DNA of 64,000 bases. Source: Drechmeria coniospora (taxonomy: Eukaryota; Ascomycota; Sordariomycetes; Hypocreales; Ophiocordycipitaceae). The stretch spans positions 9,087,222-9,151,221 of the forward strand of contig NC_054390.1 of the NCBI RefSeq assembly GCF_001625195.1, given 5' to 3'. Positions 24,062 through 34,188 of the stretch are shown one piece after another. Position numbers and translations under genes: made by a program. Each line of letters begins with the position of its first letter. Position 1 is the stretch's first letter. The notes under the pieces are model-generated. The model did not search any database and was not told the origin of the DNA. It saw only the letters and a list, made by a program, of their open reading frames with translations.

Positions 24062-25636
24062 TCTGCCGTCGAGGACCGCAGCCATGCCGTCGCAGGCCGG
24101 CGTACGTTCTGGGCACTGTACAGTGCATGCAGGTACTCGCACCCTCCGTCGCTCGAAGGATTTGCGCCCACTGCCGAGGGATTGCAGCAGTCCCCTGACG
24201 TTCATAAATGACGTCGGCCGGGCCTGTCGGTGGAGGTGGTGATGGCCTGATGGTTGTCTCGGCACTGATACCTAGTCGACGTCGGTTTCCCGCCGTCACA
24301 TTCGCCCATGCAGATGGCGCGAACCGGGACACATTTGCATGGAGATGAACAACTATCCAAGTACGGAGTACAACTATGGAGCTCTCCATACTACCTTGTC
24401 ACTTTACTAGTTTATGGACTTTGGTGCGCGTCTGTCAACTCGGTCATTTGCTAGCCGCCAGATCAATGAACCTCGCAGGCATACTCACAGGAACGCTTCC
24501 TTGAACACCTACAGGGACATGATCATGTGCAGTATTACGTGATTTCTCACGCAAGGCACAAGCATGCACAGTACTGTACAAGTGCCCCGTACTTTTCTTG
24601 CACTGTACTTGTACTTGCTGTAAGTAGTTGAACTCCAATACAAGTATACAAGTACGGAGTAATTAATACATGTACATGTACATGCACAAGCAAGTACTAT
24701 TTGCACAAGAAGTACAGATACTAGTATAACCCGCCCCCATGAAATCAACAAATAAATCGACGAAGCTGTCCATGAGCAGATATTCCTTGGACAGACAGCC
24801 AGCCAGCTGGTAGCCAGGCAAGCAAGTACCTGGGCATATAAGTACGTGCGTATCGGTTGGCAGGCGGTAATAATCGTAGGTGCCTTAGGCTGAGGTTTGG
24901 CAGCCAGGCAGGTACCAACGTGAGGCGGGTAGGTGAGGCAGGAGACGAGAGAGAGGTCGTGGCAGGCGAGGCGTCACGGGCTCCGAAAGGAAAGGAGAAT
25001 TCAGCATCTCCATGAATGCAAAAGAAAACTTGTGGCCGGACTTGCACTGATATTGGGCATGGTGGATTGCACCACGACAGACACTCCCGTTCCGACGAAT
25101 CTGTCACGTCCAACATTCGGTCCATTCATCCCGCCACAATCTCACCTGCCCTCTACAAGTACATTTCGTCCTCTGCCCGGAACCGAGCTGCGAGGAACCT
25201 CACCGCATCCCCCCGTTTGTCTGGCAGGCAACCGACCAAACAGATAGACGGCCAAGCAGGCAGACAGACAGCCAAGCAGACGGACATCCAAGCAGGCAGA
25301 CAGACGGACGGCCAGGCAGGCAGACAGACGGCCAGGCAGACAGACGGACGGCCAAGCAGACGGACGGACGGCCAAGCAGACAGACGGACGGCCAAGCAGA
25401 CAGACGGACGGCCAGCAGACAGACAGACAGCCAAGTAGACAGACAGACAGCCAAGCAGACAGACGGACAGCCAAGCAGACAGGCATCCAAGCAGGCAGAC
25501 GGACAGCCAAGCAGACGGACATCCAAGCAGGCAGACGGACAGCCAAGCAGACAGACAGTCAAGCAGACAGACAGTCAAGCAGACAGGCTATTGTGACAAA
25601 AATAACCCACGAGGAATACACCGCCATCCCGTCACC
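24062..25636. other. Intergenic region with a 350-bp minisatellite
   Basis: This lies between two plus-strand genes. The left half has scattered GTAC-rich motif copies, including GTACGGAGTAC at 24361-24371. The right end is taken up by a long minisatellite reaching within about 50 bp of the next start codon. No gene is seen. Confidence 0.6.
25240..25588. repeat. Degenerate minisatellite of CAGACAGACGGNCGGCCAAG type
   Basis: About 350 bp consist of imperfect 8-20-bp units built from CAGACAGACGG and CCAAGCAG/CCAGGCAG elements. The minus strand reads open in several frames as Cys/Leu/Ser/Val repeats, an expected by-product of a repeat without stop codons rather than evidence for a protein. It ends 48 bp before the ATG of the SGNH hydrolase gene, so it probably falls in that promoter or leader. 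Confidence 0.9.
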
Positions 25637-26556
25637 ATGGCAGACGGGCCGCTGTCCATCCTTTGCTTCGGCGACTCCCTCACCCAGGGCTACCACAGCT
25701 TCGGCATGGGCAAGAATCCCTACGGCGAGAAGCTCGAGGAGACGCTCAAGGCGGCCATGCCCGGCCGCGACATACGGGTCTACGTCAACGGTGTCCCTGG
25801 CGACTTCGCCACGGGTCAAGCGTTCAGCCGTCGCCTCCGCCAGGCGTGTACGTCGTCCCCCCCCCTCGCTGCTTTCCCCCCTTCTCACCCCGCCACGGAG
25901 CCGTCGTCGACTTGACCTGCTGCTGAAGCGAGACGCATTCGCGCCGGACCAACAGGTGATGTTCGGCCCTACGATTGGGTCATCATTCTCGGCGGTACAA
26001 AGTACGAACCCCCCAGCCTCTCTGCTCGCATGCCGTTCGTCACTCCTCGTTGACATTCTCCCCTCCGCACTCTCTCCAGCGACCTTGCCCGCTGCTGCAC
26101 CGGGCAGATGATCGTCGACGCCCTCAAGGCCTGTTGGGACATCCCTCTCGCCAAGGGCAGCAAGGTGCTCGCCCTCACCGTGCCCGAGAGCCGGCCCAAG
26201 CCGGACTGGCTCGTGAGCAGCCGACGCGAGATCAACGACGGCATCCTTGCCCACAGGCAGCCCAACTTGTGAGGAGCCCCCTCCCCCGCCTCCTGTCCGT
26301 CCCGTCGCTCGGCTCCCCCCGCGCCGACCACGATGCTGTCGCCCCGCCGCTGACGAGGCTTGCCAGCTACTCGTTCGACCTGCACGCCAAGGTGCCCTTC
26401 CACTCGCTCTCGGTTGCCGACCAAGATAAGTACTGGGATGACGGTCTCCACCTGACGGCTGATGGGTACTGGTGGATGGGCGGCCACATAGCCGATGGAC
26501 TGCTCCAAATCTTCGAGACGATGGGCGGCGGCCAGCAGAAGATGGCTCCGCAGTGA
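25637..26556 (+). CDS. SGNH/GDSL-family esterase or lipase
   Basis: Four exons, 25637-25847, 25956-26001, 26080-26268 and 26367-26556, encode 211 residues. All junctions restore family blocks and frame. Block I is FGDSLTQG (nucleophile Ser at about residue 13). Block III, GGTND, is created by splicing exon 2 to exon 3. Block V, DDGLHLTADGY, carries the Asp-x-x-His pair near the C-terminus. The block II Gly is in VNGVPGDFATG. There is no signal peptide, so the enzyme is probably intracellular; the natural ester substrate is unknown. The second exon is only 46 nt. The product is somewhat short for the family but has all catalytic blocks. A minisatellite abuts the 5' side and a strong hairpin lies just past the stop. 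Confidence 0.92.
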
Positions 26557-26594
26557 CCCGGCGATAAAGGTCCGATGAACCTGACGATGCTGTC

Positions 26595-26645
26595 ATCGTC
26601 TGCCCGGACGGACATGGGGCAGACATGTCCGTCCGGGCAGACGAT
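26595..26645. terminator. Perfect 22-bp inverted repeat with 7-nt loop
   Basis: Arms 26595-26616 and 26624-26645 are exactly complementary (ATCGTCTGCCCGGACGGACA... paired with its reverse complement) and separated by GGGCAGA. The hairpin starts 38 bp after the SGNH hydrolase stop, between two converging genes. The position suits an RNA 3'-end or insulating element, but the terminator label is only the nearest category; its role is unknown. Confidence 0.7.
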
Positions 26646-26936
26646 CATGTCCACCCACGCGCGGGCCTTTGAGGAAAGGGGGGGGACGGTGTCCTCGAAC
26701 CATCAGCGCGAGGTATGTCGTTGTCAGAAGGAGGGACTTGGACCGGCGAGCGCCGCGAAGGGACCGGTGACGATGTTTCCGTCTGCTCTACGATGCCTTC
26801 TCACCCGAATGAAAGGAAGCAAAGACAACAGGCATGATGCCTCGAAGCTCGCATCAATCTGCCCAAAACGCCACGTGCCGTCGCCATGCGTCGTCGTTTC
26901 CATTCATGCTTTCTCGCACCGTCTCGCTCTCACGTC

Positions 26937-28265
26937 TCACGCATTCAGATTCGCGGCTACAAACTCCTGTCCGCGCTGTTAGGGAGAGAACATCGAGCCT
27001 GCGCGTTGGCAGGGTGGCGGGGAACGTACCGGAAACTCGAGGCGCAGCGCGTTGGTGATGCTCTCGAGCTCCTCGGCGAGCGTCTCGATGTTGGTGTCCC
27101 ACTGCTGCAACTCCTTGTCGGCCGCCCGCTCGACGCGGCCGGTGGCGCTCTCGTCCTCGGCCGAGGCGGTGTCGAAGCAGACGACGCCGTCGAGCTGGTC
27201 GATGCGGCCGGCGAGCCGGCCCTGCTGTATCATCCGAGCCGTCGTCTCCTCGGCCTCGTCGGCGTCGAGGCCGAGCAGGGAGCCGAGGGCGTCGAAGCGA
27301 ATGTTGCGGTAGAGCCTCGAGGCGCCGTGCAGGTTGTGCTCGACGACGGCCTTGTCGAGGACGGTGGAGCCGTCGGACGTCTTGGCCAGCTGGTGCGGCG
27401 CCAGCCCCTCGGCGAACTTGGCCACCTCGTCGGCCGACAGGAGCTGGTCGAGGAACATCTTCTCGAGTATGGCAAACTCGGCGAGCCGGCCGCTGCGCTC
27501 GTCCTTGTGCAGCAGGCCGAGCGTGCGGCTCCGCACCGGGCCGGCGGGCGCGAGCACGGCGCACTTGATGGCCATGGCGAGCGTGTGCAGCCGCTCGTCC
27601 TCGTCGATGGCCGTCGAGACGCTGATCTCGTGGTACCGCTGGGCGGCGACGAGGAAGTCGCGCTTCGCGTCCTGGATGCGGGCCTGCGACAGGCGAAAGT
27701 GCAGGTTGAGGTCGTCGTCGGAGACGGTGTGCATGATGTTGCGCAGCTTGTTGATGTAGACGTCGGCGGCGACGTGGTCGTCGACCTCGAGGTAGTTGCG
27801 CACGATCCGGACCCAGACCCGGGCCCTGTCCTCGTCCGTCACCTTACGCTGGGCGCTGTCGAGGGGGATGCGGGTGAGGACCTTGGCGGCGTCGGCAAAG
27901 TCCTCGTTGGACTCGTGGGCCGAGGCGACGAGCTCGCAGAGGGCAGCCGTGGCGTCGAAGAAGGGCGACGGCTGCGCCGCGATGGTGGTGAGCGTGCGGC
28001 CGCCGACGTCGATCCAGACGTCGTCATTGCCGAAGGCCTTGATGGTGGCGACGAGGACGGCGAGGACGGAGCGGGTGGCGACGGCGCCGAGGGCCTGATC
28101 GAAGAAGGAGTCGACGACGGCGTTGAGGTCGTCGACGACCGTCGCCGGCGACGAGAGCGCCTTCATGTCGCCGAGGAGAGCCTCGTAGAGGGGCGGTTTG
28201 GCGGCGTCAGCCGAGGCCGACTCGGCACGGGCGAGCGCGTCGGCGACCTTGGCACTGGGCGCCAT
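26937..28265 (-). CDS. CSN4: COP9 signalosome subunit 4 (PCI domain)
   Basis: Two exons, 28265-27030 and 26966-26937, are joined across a 63-nt intron (donor GTACGT, acceptor GGACAG) and encode 421 residues. CSN4 is a core PCI subunit of the COP9 signalosome, which removes Nedd8 from cullins. Family landmarks are IVRNYLEVDDHVAADVYINK, KCAVLAPAGPVRSRTLGLL (matching the conserved AILAPAGPQRSR-like stretch) and the winged-helix part LYRNIRFDALGSLLGLDADEAE with GRIDQLDGVVCF. The last exon is only nine codons plus stop and ends PEFVAANLNA, matching the usual P-E-[FW] tail. Without it the frame would run into an unrelated tail. A GGA-rich tract lies in the 5' leader. The start ATG opens MAPSAKVADAL. 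Confidence 0.93.
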
Positions 28266-29011
28266 GCTGCGTGCGTCGGGTGCGTGCCGTGCTGCAACGA
28301 GGAGGCGGCGACGCTGCGGCGGTGAGGAGGCGGAGGAGAAGGAAGATGGAGGAAGAGGAGGAGGAGGAGGAGGAGGAGGAGGAGGAGGAGGAGGAAGAGG
28401 AGGAAGCAGAAGCTCGGCGGGGACATTTCTTGGAAGTTACTGGGATAGCTAAGGAAGCACTCCGTAGCCGGCCAGGCACAGTGTGGCCAGCCACTACGTA
28501 ATAAAGGTCCTTACTGTACGTACATGCCGTACTTTCAGGGGACGACTCGGCGAACCCTGTCTAGCGGGGTGCATTTCCTTCCTTACAGTGCCTAAGTGAC
28601 ACTACTGTAGTACTTGATACCTGTAATAGAACTAAAGAACGTTCTGTACAGTACAGTGCAAACACACCTGCTAGGAGCTATGCAAGTACTGTGCAGGCAC
28701 AGCTTCCTTCACCTACCCTGATACAGTACGATTAGAAATCACCAACACTCCTCGTACCCAGCTCTTTACTATTCGCACTGTATAGTACGCAGAACATTGC
28801 GTAATTAGATATTTCACTGGATGCATCGGCAAATCGATATATGCATATGCTTGTACATGCACAAGTATGCACCTACCCATATCCAGTCCATATTCATCTG
28901 TATAGGCACGACTTGCCCCGTGGCAGCTCCTTCGTCCTCTTCGTCGTCCGCCCTCTCTTTCGCCCTCTTCGTCGTACGCCCGCTCCTTTGCCCGGCGCCG
29001 CCGTCTCCGGC
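28266..29011. other. Intergenic region upstream of CSN4
   Basis: This holds the CSN4 promoter and leader, including a GGA tract, and the 3' flank of the PXMP4-like gene. It is GTAC-rich with degenerate motif copies (for example around 28457). No gene is seen. Confidence 0.6.
28346..28406. repeat. GGA purine tract in CSN4 leader
   Basis: Nearly uninterrupted GGA triplets on the plus strand (TCC on the transcribed side) begin about 80 bp upstream of the CSN4 ATG. Pyrimidine-rich tracts are common in fungal promoters, so a regulatory role is possible. Confidence 0.85.
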
Positions 29012-30014
29012 CTACTTGTTGTGCCACAGGAGCGTCCGCAGCGAATCCCACTCGTCGCAGTCCTTGTAAATGTACGTCATGCTGCTCCGCAGACTCGACT
29101 GCAGGTCCTCCGGGTGGTAGCGGAACAGGGCCATGACCAACCCCCACGAGAGCGAGGCAAACACCGGCCAGGCGTTGCTGCTCAACCGCGTGTGCAGCGG
29201 CTCGTTCGAGACGAGCGGCAGGCCGTGACCAGGCTTGACGGCCAGCCGGGCGAGCGCGAGGCTGACGCGGGCGAAGATGTAGATGACGATCTGCTGGCTG
29301 ACGCTCGAGACCTTGCCCGTGCGCGGCGACCGTTGGCCGAAGACGACGTAGCCGCCGAGGAGGCCGCCGAGGAAGGAGTCGTAGGGGCCTGCCTTGATCG
29401 TCAGAGGAAGCGTGCGGCGGGAAGACGGGGCAGGGATGGGATCAGCCCTGTCGGCCGCGGCTGGACGCACCCTCCTTGCCCGGCGTGGGCCCAAAGTGTT
29501 TGAGCGTGAGCAAGGTCAGCTTGTAGATGGTGGCGAAGCGCGCGAGGTTGGTCGCGTGCTTCCGCGTCGCCCGCAGCACGAGGGACACCTTTTGCCGGAA
29601 CCTGCGCCCGCGTCAGCCGGCCACTTTCGCTCCTCGTCGTCGTCCGGCCGTCGGCGAGCGAGGGTTGCTTACGTTCCGGACCGGAAGAGGAAAATCATGC
29701 TGCGGTGGCGAAGAAGCGCACGGGTCAGCGTCGGTCCCGTCTCGGCATCGACGAGGGACGAGATGGCGTCGCTTACACCAGTGCGTGCGGAAAGCGCACC
29801 TTGGTCCCGTACACGGCGCCATTGCGAGCCGTCTTGAGGAGTGACAGCAGGTCATGGTATCGCGGGTCGAGGATGGCGTGATCGAGCGCAGCCTGCTCGT
29901 CGCCGGCGGGATACCGTCAGCTTCCACCCAAACGTTGCGACCGCCTGCGGCGCGCGTCGACCAAGGAGCAGGGAGGGTCGACGGTACCTTGAGGACGAGC
30001 AGGGACGATGCCAT
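29012..30014 (-). CDS. Peroxisomal membrane protein 4 (PXMP4/PMP24-like)
   Basis: Five exons, 30014-29988, 29892-29777, 29699-29673, 29601-29471 and 29388-29012, encode 225 residues; human PXMP4 has 212. Exons 1 and 3 are only 27 nt. Splicing gives MASSLLVLK then RFPHALVMIFLFRSGTFRQK, the conserved PXMP4 core, then a middle with KHFGP and GPYDSFLGGLLGGYVVFG, the Gly-rich segment shared with the Tim17/Tim22/Tim23 superfamily. After it come NSQIVIY-like VSQQIVIYIFARV and a tail with WPVFASLSWGLVMALF. The protein should be a multi-span membrane protein of peroxisomes; the molecular role of this family is not well defined. Every junction keeps frame and family sequence. Donors are GTACCG, GTAAGC, GTAAGC and GTGCGT. 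Confidence 0.9.
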
Positions 30015-31028
30015 TGTGCCTCGGCCGTTTCGTCGATGCCGCGCTGCGCGTTGGTCCGAGGAGAGATGGGACGAGGATTCCAGTCGGTCGGTGGGTGCGG
30101 CCTCAGGGCATCGGACGCGGATCGACAGACTCCCCCGGCGGGCGTGACGGGCGAAAGGTCAGGCAGGGTGTCGTTTGGCTGTCGCGGCCGTCTTGCGTCG
30201 TTGCAGGACGTCGACGATCGGGAGGGCCTGCGAGAGCCTGCGAGGGTCAAGAGAGTCGAATGCGTGACTCTGCTCGTCTTCCGTCACCGACCTGGACAAG
30301 GTGGATTGGGCAAGTGCGATCAGGTGTATGTGTATTGCCGGGTCAGCAGGGCAGGTGCGGTGGGATGGATGGGATCGGTGGAAGGAGCCTTGGCCGCTGT
30401 TGCCCATTGCCTCGGGAACTCAGCTTCGTACCTGCCTGAAGCCGCTTCCGGTTCGGCCTATGGAAAGGCGGCCGCCCCGCCACGGGGGGAATGACGCACT
30501 GGTTATCGCGCCCCACGCGGCGCTAACCCCACGCAGCCTCGCCCCCAGGTTGAGTACAAAGTAAGTACTTGTACTCCGCACACTGTGCTCCGTACTTTTA
30601 GGTATCCTTCTGGTACTGGCTGGCAGGTATTAATTAAGTACTTAATTACGGAGTACAGTATTACCGTTTTGGCATGTGATATTTTCGTCAGCCTCACCTC
30701 TGGTTCCTGGCCTGACGACAAGCATTGTACATTGTGCCATGATACTCTGTATATAAGTATGAACGGCGCATGCTCGTACCTACATGCCACTACACGCCCA
30801 CTCGTGAGTAGAAATAGATAAATATACAGCATCATATCTGTTAAAATAATGTATCTGCACGGCCTACCAGTAGCCGTACATGGTCGTGAATGCATCCATG
30901 TCCCTCCGCCGCCCATTCATGCAGACACCAGCGACACCAGCGACACCAGCGACATCAGCGACACCGGCGACACCAGCGATACCGTCGACATCAGCGACAC
31001 CGGAGACACCGGCGACGCCCGCTCTGCC
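30015..31028. other. Intergenic region between PXMP4-like gene and DNA polymerase X
   Basis: This contains the PXMP4-like promoter on the left, GTAC-rich motif sequence near 30555-30660 and a 9-bp tandem repeat directly past the polymerase stop. No gene is seen. Confidence 0.6.
30924..31017. repeat. 9-bp tandem repeat (GACACCAGC-type)
   Basis: About ten imperfect 9-bp units (GACACCAGC, GACATCAGC, GACACCGGC) end 12 bp beyond the stop of the polymerase gene, so they probably lie in its 3' UTR. Confidence 0.9.
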
Positions 31029-33254
31029 TCAGCACCACCGCTCCTGCGGCTCCCTCCACTTGACCCCGAGCACGGCAAAGATGCGCCGCTCGTCCCTGCC
31101 CTCGACGATCTCGCCTGCACGGTATAGGCCGTGCTGGTTCAGCTTCAAGCCCTTCTTAGACGCCAGCAGTCGCAAGCTGCGGTTGAAAATGTCGTTGCCG
31201 GTAAAGTAGATGAGCGCCGCGCCATGCTCCGACGCCGGCACGAGGAGGAAGTCGATGCGCCGCCACAGCGGCCGTCGGTTCGGCTCCGGTGCATCGCCGT
31301 CACCCTCACCCCCCATCGAGCCGGAGCAGGCACCGGTCGTCGGCAGGACGCAGCAGCCGTGCCACTTGCTGCCGTCGCTCGCCGAGCGCGGCGACGCGAG
31401 GCAGGCGACGAGGAAGCCGTCCGCCTCGAGCTGCCCGACGAGCTCGTCGAAAAAGGGCCGCAGCTCGGCCGCCGACGCCGTGCCGGCCTTGGCCACGACA
31501 AAGTCAATGTCGCGCGAGCTCTCGGCGCCCCGTCGGTAGCTTCCGCCGATGATGAGCTCCACCTCCGGGTCGATGGCCGCCGCCGCGCGCTTCACGACGG
31601 CCCCGAGCGCCTCCACCTCGCCGCGCGGGATCCGAGTCTGCAGGTCGTCGTAGTGCTCGATGCCGACCAGCTGGCTCGGCGACAGCTTCGCCTTGGCCGC
31701 GAGGTCGTCGAGCGTCCGGTGGCCCTGCGCGATCCATTGGTGCGCCAGCTTGCTTCCGACGCCGTAGATGCCGAGGAAGAGCTGCAGGACGGCGCTCGTG
31801 GCCTCGTCCGAGGCGTACTCGAGCCTCCGCAGCCTGTTGGTCGTCACAATCTCCTCAATCTTCTGCGCGATGCGCCGGCCGATCTGCGGCAGTCGAAACG
31901 CCTCCTCCTCCGTGCATATCTTGACCTCTTGCCGCTTCAACGTGCTGATGGCCTTGCGGTAGCCCAACGTTCTCCACCGATCGTCGACGCCGTCGTAGTA
32001 GTCGGCCATGCTCTGGAGGACCTCGATTGTCCGCGAGTTCGGGTTGTCGGCCTTTGCATCCTTCGGCCCCGCCAGGTGGCAGGCGAATCGGTCCTCAAAC
32101 TTCCCCCCCTTGTGGCCCGACCGCAAGCGGGCTCGTGCTCGCTCCGCCTTGAGGTCGTCCACGCTCTCGTGCTCTGCGTCGAGCCGTTTGCCGTCGTCGG
32201 AATCCATCCCCTCGGCGGCAGAGTCGCCTTGGTCGTCGTGGTCGTCCTCGTCGTCCCCTTCATCGAGCGGGAGGTGCTTGAACTGTTGCATCCTGGAGAT
32301 GCAATCGGACAGTTCGTCGTTGACGTCGTCGCATCGTCCCATCCCTCTGACCGCCTTCCCAACCGCTTCATCGACGACGGCTGCGGCGGGTGCCACGCTC
32401 TTGTCCGCGTCGACGGCCTCGACGGGCGCGGGCTGTCCGGGAATCCGATACTTCATCTGGTCGTGATCCAGCAGGGAGCGGAACTGAATGCAGTCGATGG
32501 GGTAGTTTTCGTTGACAATCTTGGGCGGCGGACCCAAAAGGCCGGCCTTGGATGTGACTCTCTCGACCGAGCTGTAGTCGAGACCCGTGTCCACGACAAT
32601 GTGGCTCGCCGTCGGCACTTGCCTCGCCCATCTCGCCCCGTACTCTTGCGCCTTTTTGATGCGCAAGCTCCTAGCCGGCGCGATGTCGTTGTCCGGGATG
32701 TAATAAAAGACCAGCCCCTTGAATATCTGCTCCGCCTCGGGCCGCACCTCCGGTCCGCCGCCCCGCTTTCTCTTCCTCGTGCCCATCCGCGGGCAAGGCG
32801 AGCGCTCCCCGGCGGTCGAGGGCATCCTCCTTGGCGGCCGAAGGGTCTTGGACACGGGGCGCCCGGAGTCCGGAATGACGGTGTCGTCGACGGCCATCTC
32901 CTCGCCTTTGACGGCGGCAGGTGCGTGCGGGCGACCCAACGACGCCGTGGCCGAGCTCTGGGTGCATTCGACTACCTGCTGCGTCGACGAGTCCAAGGTA
33001 GACGTCACCTCCCTCGCCTTCTCCGCCGGACATGCGTTGATGCTTTGATGGTCGACGCCGGACGCAGCATCTCGGGGGGGCACGCTGGGGATGGCCTGGA
33101 AGTGACTCATGCGTCGCTGCCGGTCCTCTTGTTCCTCGCGATCCAAATCATCGTCATCCTCGGCCGCCCAGCGTTGCAGGCGTTGGAGGCCTCGAAACGA
33201 GGCACGCTTCTCCTCCAAATCTGTTGACCGAGTGGAATCCGTCAATCTCTCCAT
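31029..33254 (-). CDS. Family X DNA polymerase (Pol lambda/Pol4-like)
   Basis: One intronless exon encodes 741 residues. Family X polymerases fill gaps in base-excision repair and in end joining. The parts in order are a Ser/Asp-rich N-terminus, a BRCT-like domain at about 175-268 (IFKGLVFYYIPDN ... ASHIVVD ... YPIDCIQFRSLLD), an acidic linker (about 320-365), the 8-kDa domain at about 408-490 (SMADYYDGVDDRWRTLGYRKA), and a helix-hairpin-helix (LFLGIYGVGSKLAHQW, about 492-507). The palm carries GSYRRG at 571-576 and the metal-binding D-I-D at 582-584. The third Asp is in RRIDFLL at 668, and YFTG is at 683-686. All three catalytic carboxylates are present. The C-terminus, WREPQER, matches the usual ending. 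A palm insertion before RRIDFLL (about 640-660, Gly-rich) is larger than usual. The start is the first ATG. Confidence 0.95.
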   Translation of the reverse strand: MERLTDSTRSTDLEEKRASFRGLQRLQRWAAEDDDDLDREEQEDRQRRMSHFQAIPSVPPRDAASGVDHQSINACPAEKAREVTSTLDSSTQQVVECTQSSATASLGRPHAPAAVKGEEMAVDDTVIPDSGRPVSKTLRPPRRMPSTAGERSPCPRMGTRKRKRGGGPEVRPEAEQIFKGLVFYYIPDNDIAPARSLRIKKAQEYGARWARQVPTASHIVVDTGLDYSSVERVTSKAGLLGPPPKIVNENYPIDCIQFRSLLDHDQMKYRIPGQPAPVEAVDADKSVAPAAAVVDEAVGKAVRGMGRCDDVNDELSDCISRMQQFKHLPLDEGDDEDDHDDQGDSAAEGMDSDDGKRLDAEHESVDDLKAERARARLRSGHKGGKFEDRFACHLAGPKDAKADNPNSRTIEVLQSMADYYDGVDDRWRTLGYRKAISTLKRQEVKICTEEEAFRLPQIGRRIAQKIEEIVTTNRLRRLEYASDEATSAVLQLFLGIYGVGSKLAHQWIAQGHRTLDDLAAKAKLSPSQLVGIEHYDDLQTRIPRGEVEALGAVVKRAAAAIDPEVELIIGGSYRRGAESSRDIDFVVAKAGTASAAELRPFFDELVGQLEADGFLVACLASPRSASDGSKWHGCCVLPTTGACSGSMGGEGDGDAPEPNRRPLWRRIDFLLVPASEHGAALIYFTGNDIFNRSLRLLASKKGLKLNQHGLYRAGEIVEGRDERRIFAVLGVKWREPQERWC

Positions 33255-34188
33255 CTCGGTTGAGGGTCGGCTGTGCTCTGCTGCGCGTGTACCGTAGATG
33301 CCCGACCGCGGTGCCGGCCATGACTTTGATCCCGCCCTCTCACTCTCCCTTCATCCTCGACGGCCGACGACCTGGAGAATCTCGAATGCTGTCGATGCCC
33401 GTGACATTCTGCGAGCAGGGGCGAATTTAATGTACAAGCAGAGCGTTGCGTTGATGGAGACGGACGAGCGGTCAGCCGCTTCTCCTGGGCCTCGTCCGCC
33501 ACCGTTGCACCTGCTGCCTCTGGATCGGATGGCGGCTAACTAACGCCAGTTTAGCGCCATCGTCAACCGCCATACCGCCTAAGCCACTAGCCGCCATATA
33601 TTCATCATCAATATTACCACCATGGATATACGCATGTATGGACGAAACCGTACACAACCAACCTCGCCTGTCCCTCAATCTTGAGCATCATCACGAGACG
33701 TCAACTTGGACACGGCGGGCCTACATTTGACGATACTATGCGGGACGATGCGGTATGATGCGGTAGAATCTTCTTTCTTGTCAAGTAGTGCTAGCTGTCG
33801 TCACATCTTGTTCCTCTAGCCTTCCTACCCATGTGCAATCCTACCCTCGAGTCTCCTTTCCACTCCCCCGCCGCCTACCCGCTCCGTCCTGGAGGGGAGG
33901 CAATTAGATAAAAAGAAGTGTAAATAGTAAGCCGTGGCTTCCTGGGGGAATAAAGTAACCAGAAGTGTCCTCTCCTCCGTCCGTGCCATTTTTCCCGCTC
34001 CGTTCCATGAAGTGAAGAAAGCCCCGACGGCCCTATGGATGCCGGGGATGAAGAATGTAAAATAGAAAAGGTCGAAACAGAAAAAAAAAATACATCGCTA
34101 ATATGCAGCCGCTTCACCTTTGCTTGCCCATTTCGGGCCCTTTTTGTTGCCGCCCGTGATGCCGTGTTGTGAAAGAAGACGAAATGGA
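33255..34188. other. Intergenic region, polymerase X promoter and Uds1 3' flank
   Basis: About 930 bp of moderately AT-richer sequence. A short GATGCGGTA-type duplication lies near 33738-33765 and an A-run near 34080-34090. The left end must hold the polymerase promoter. No gene is seen. Confidence 0.55.

Noticed and set aside
25142..25578. Cys/Leu-rich repeat proteins on the minus strand
   Set aside because: These are readings of the minisatellite in three frames at once, so not evidence of a gene.
22640..26556. Secondary-metabolite cluster around the questin-oxidase-like gene
   Set aside because: The only neighbour on its strand is a small SGNH hydrolase; there is no synthase, transporter or cluster regulator.
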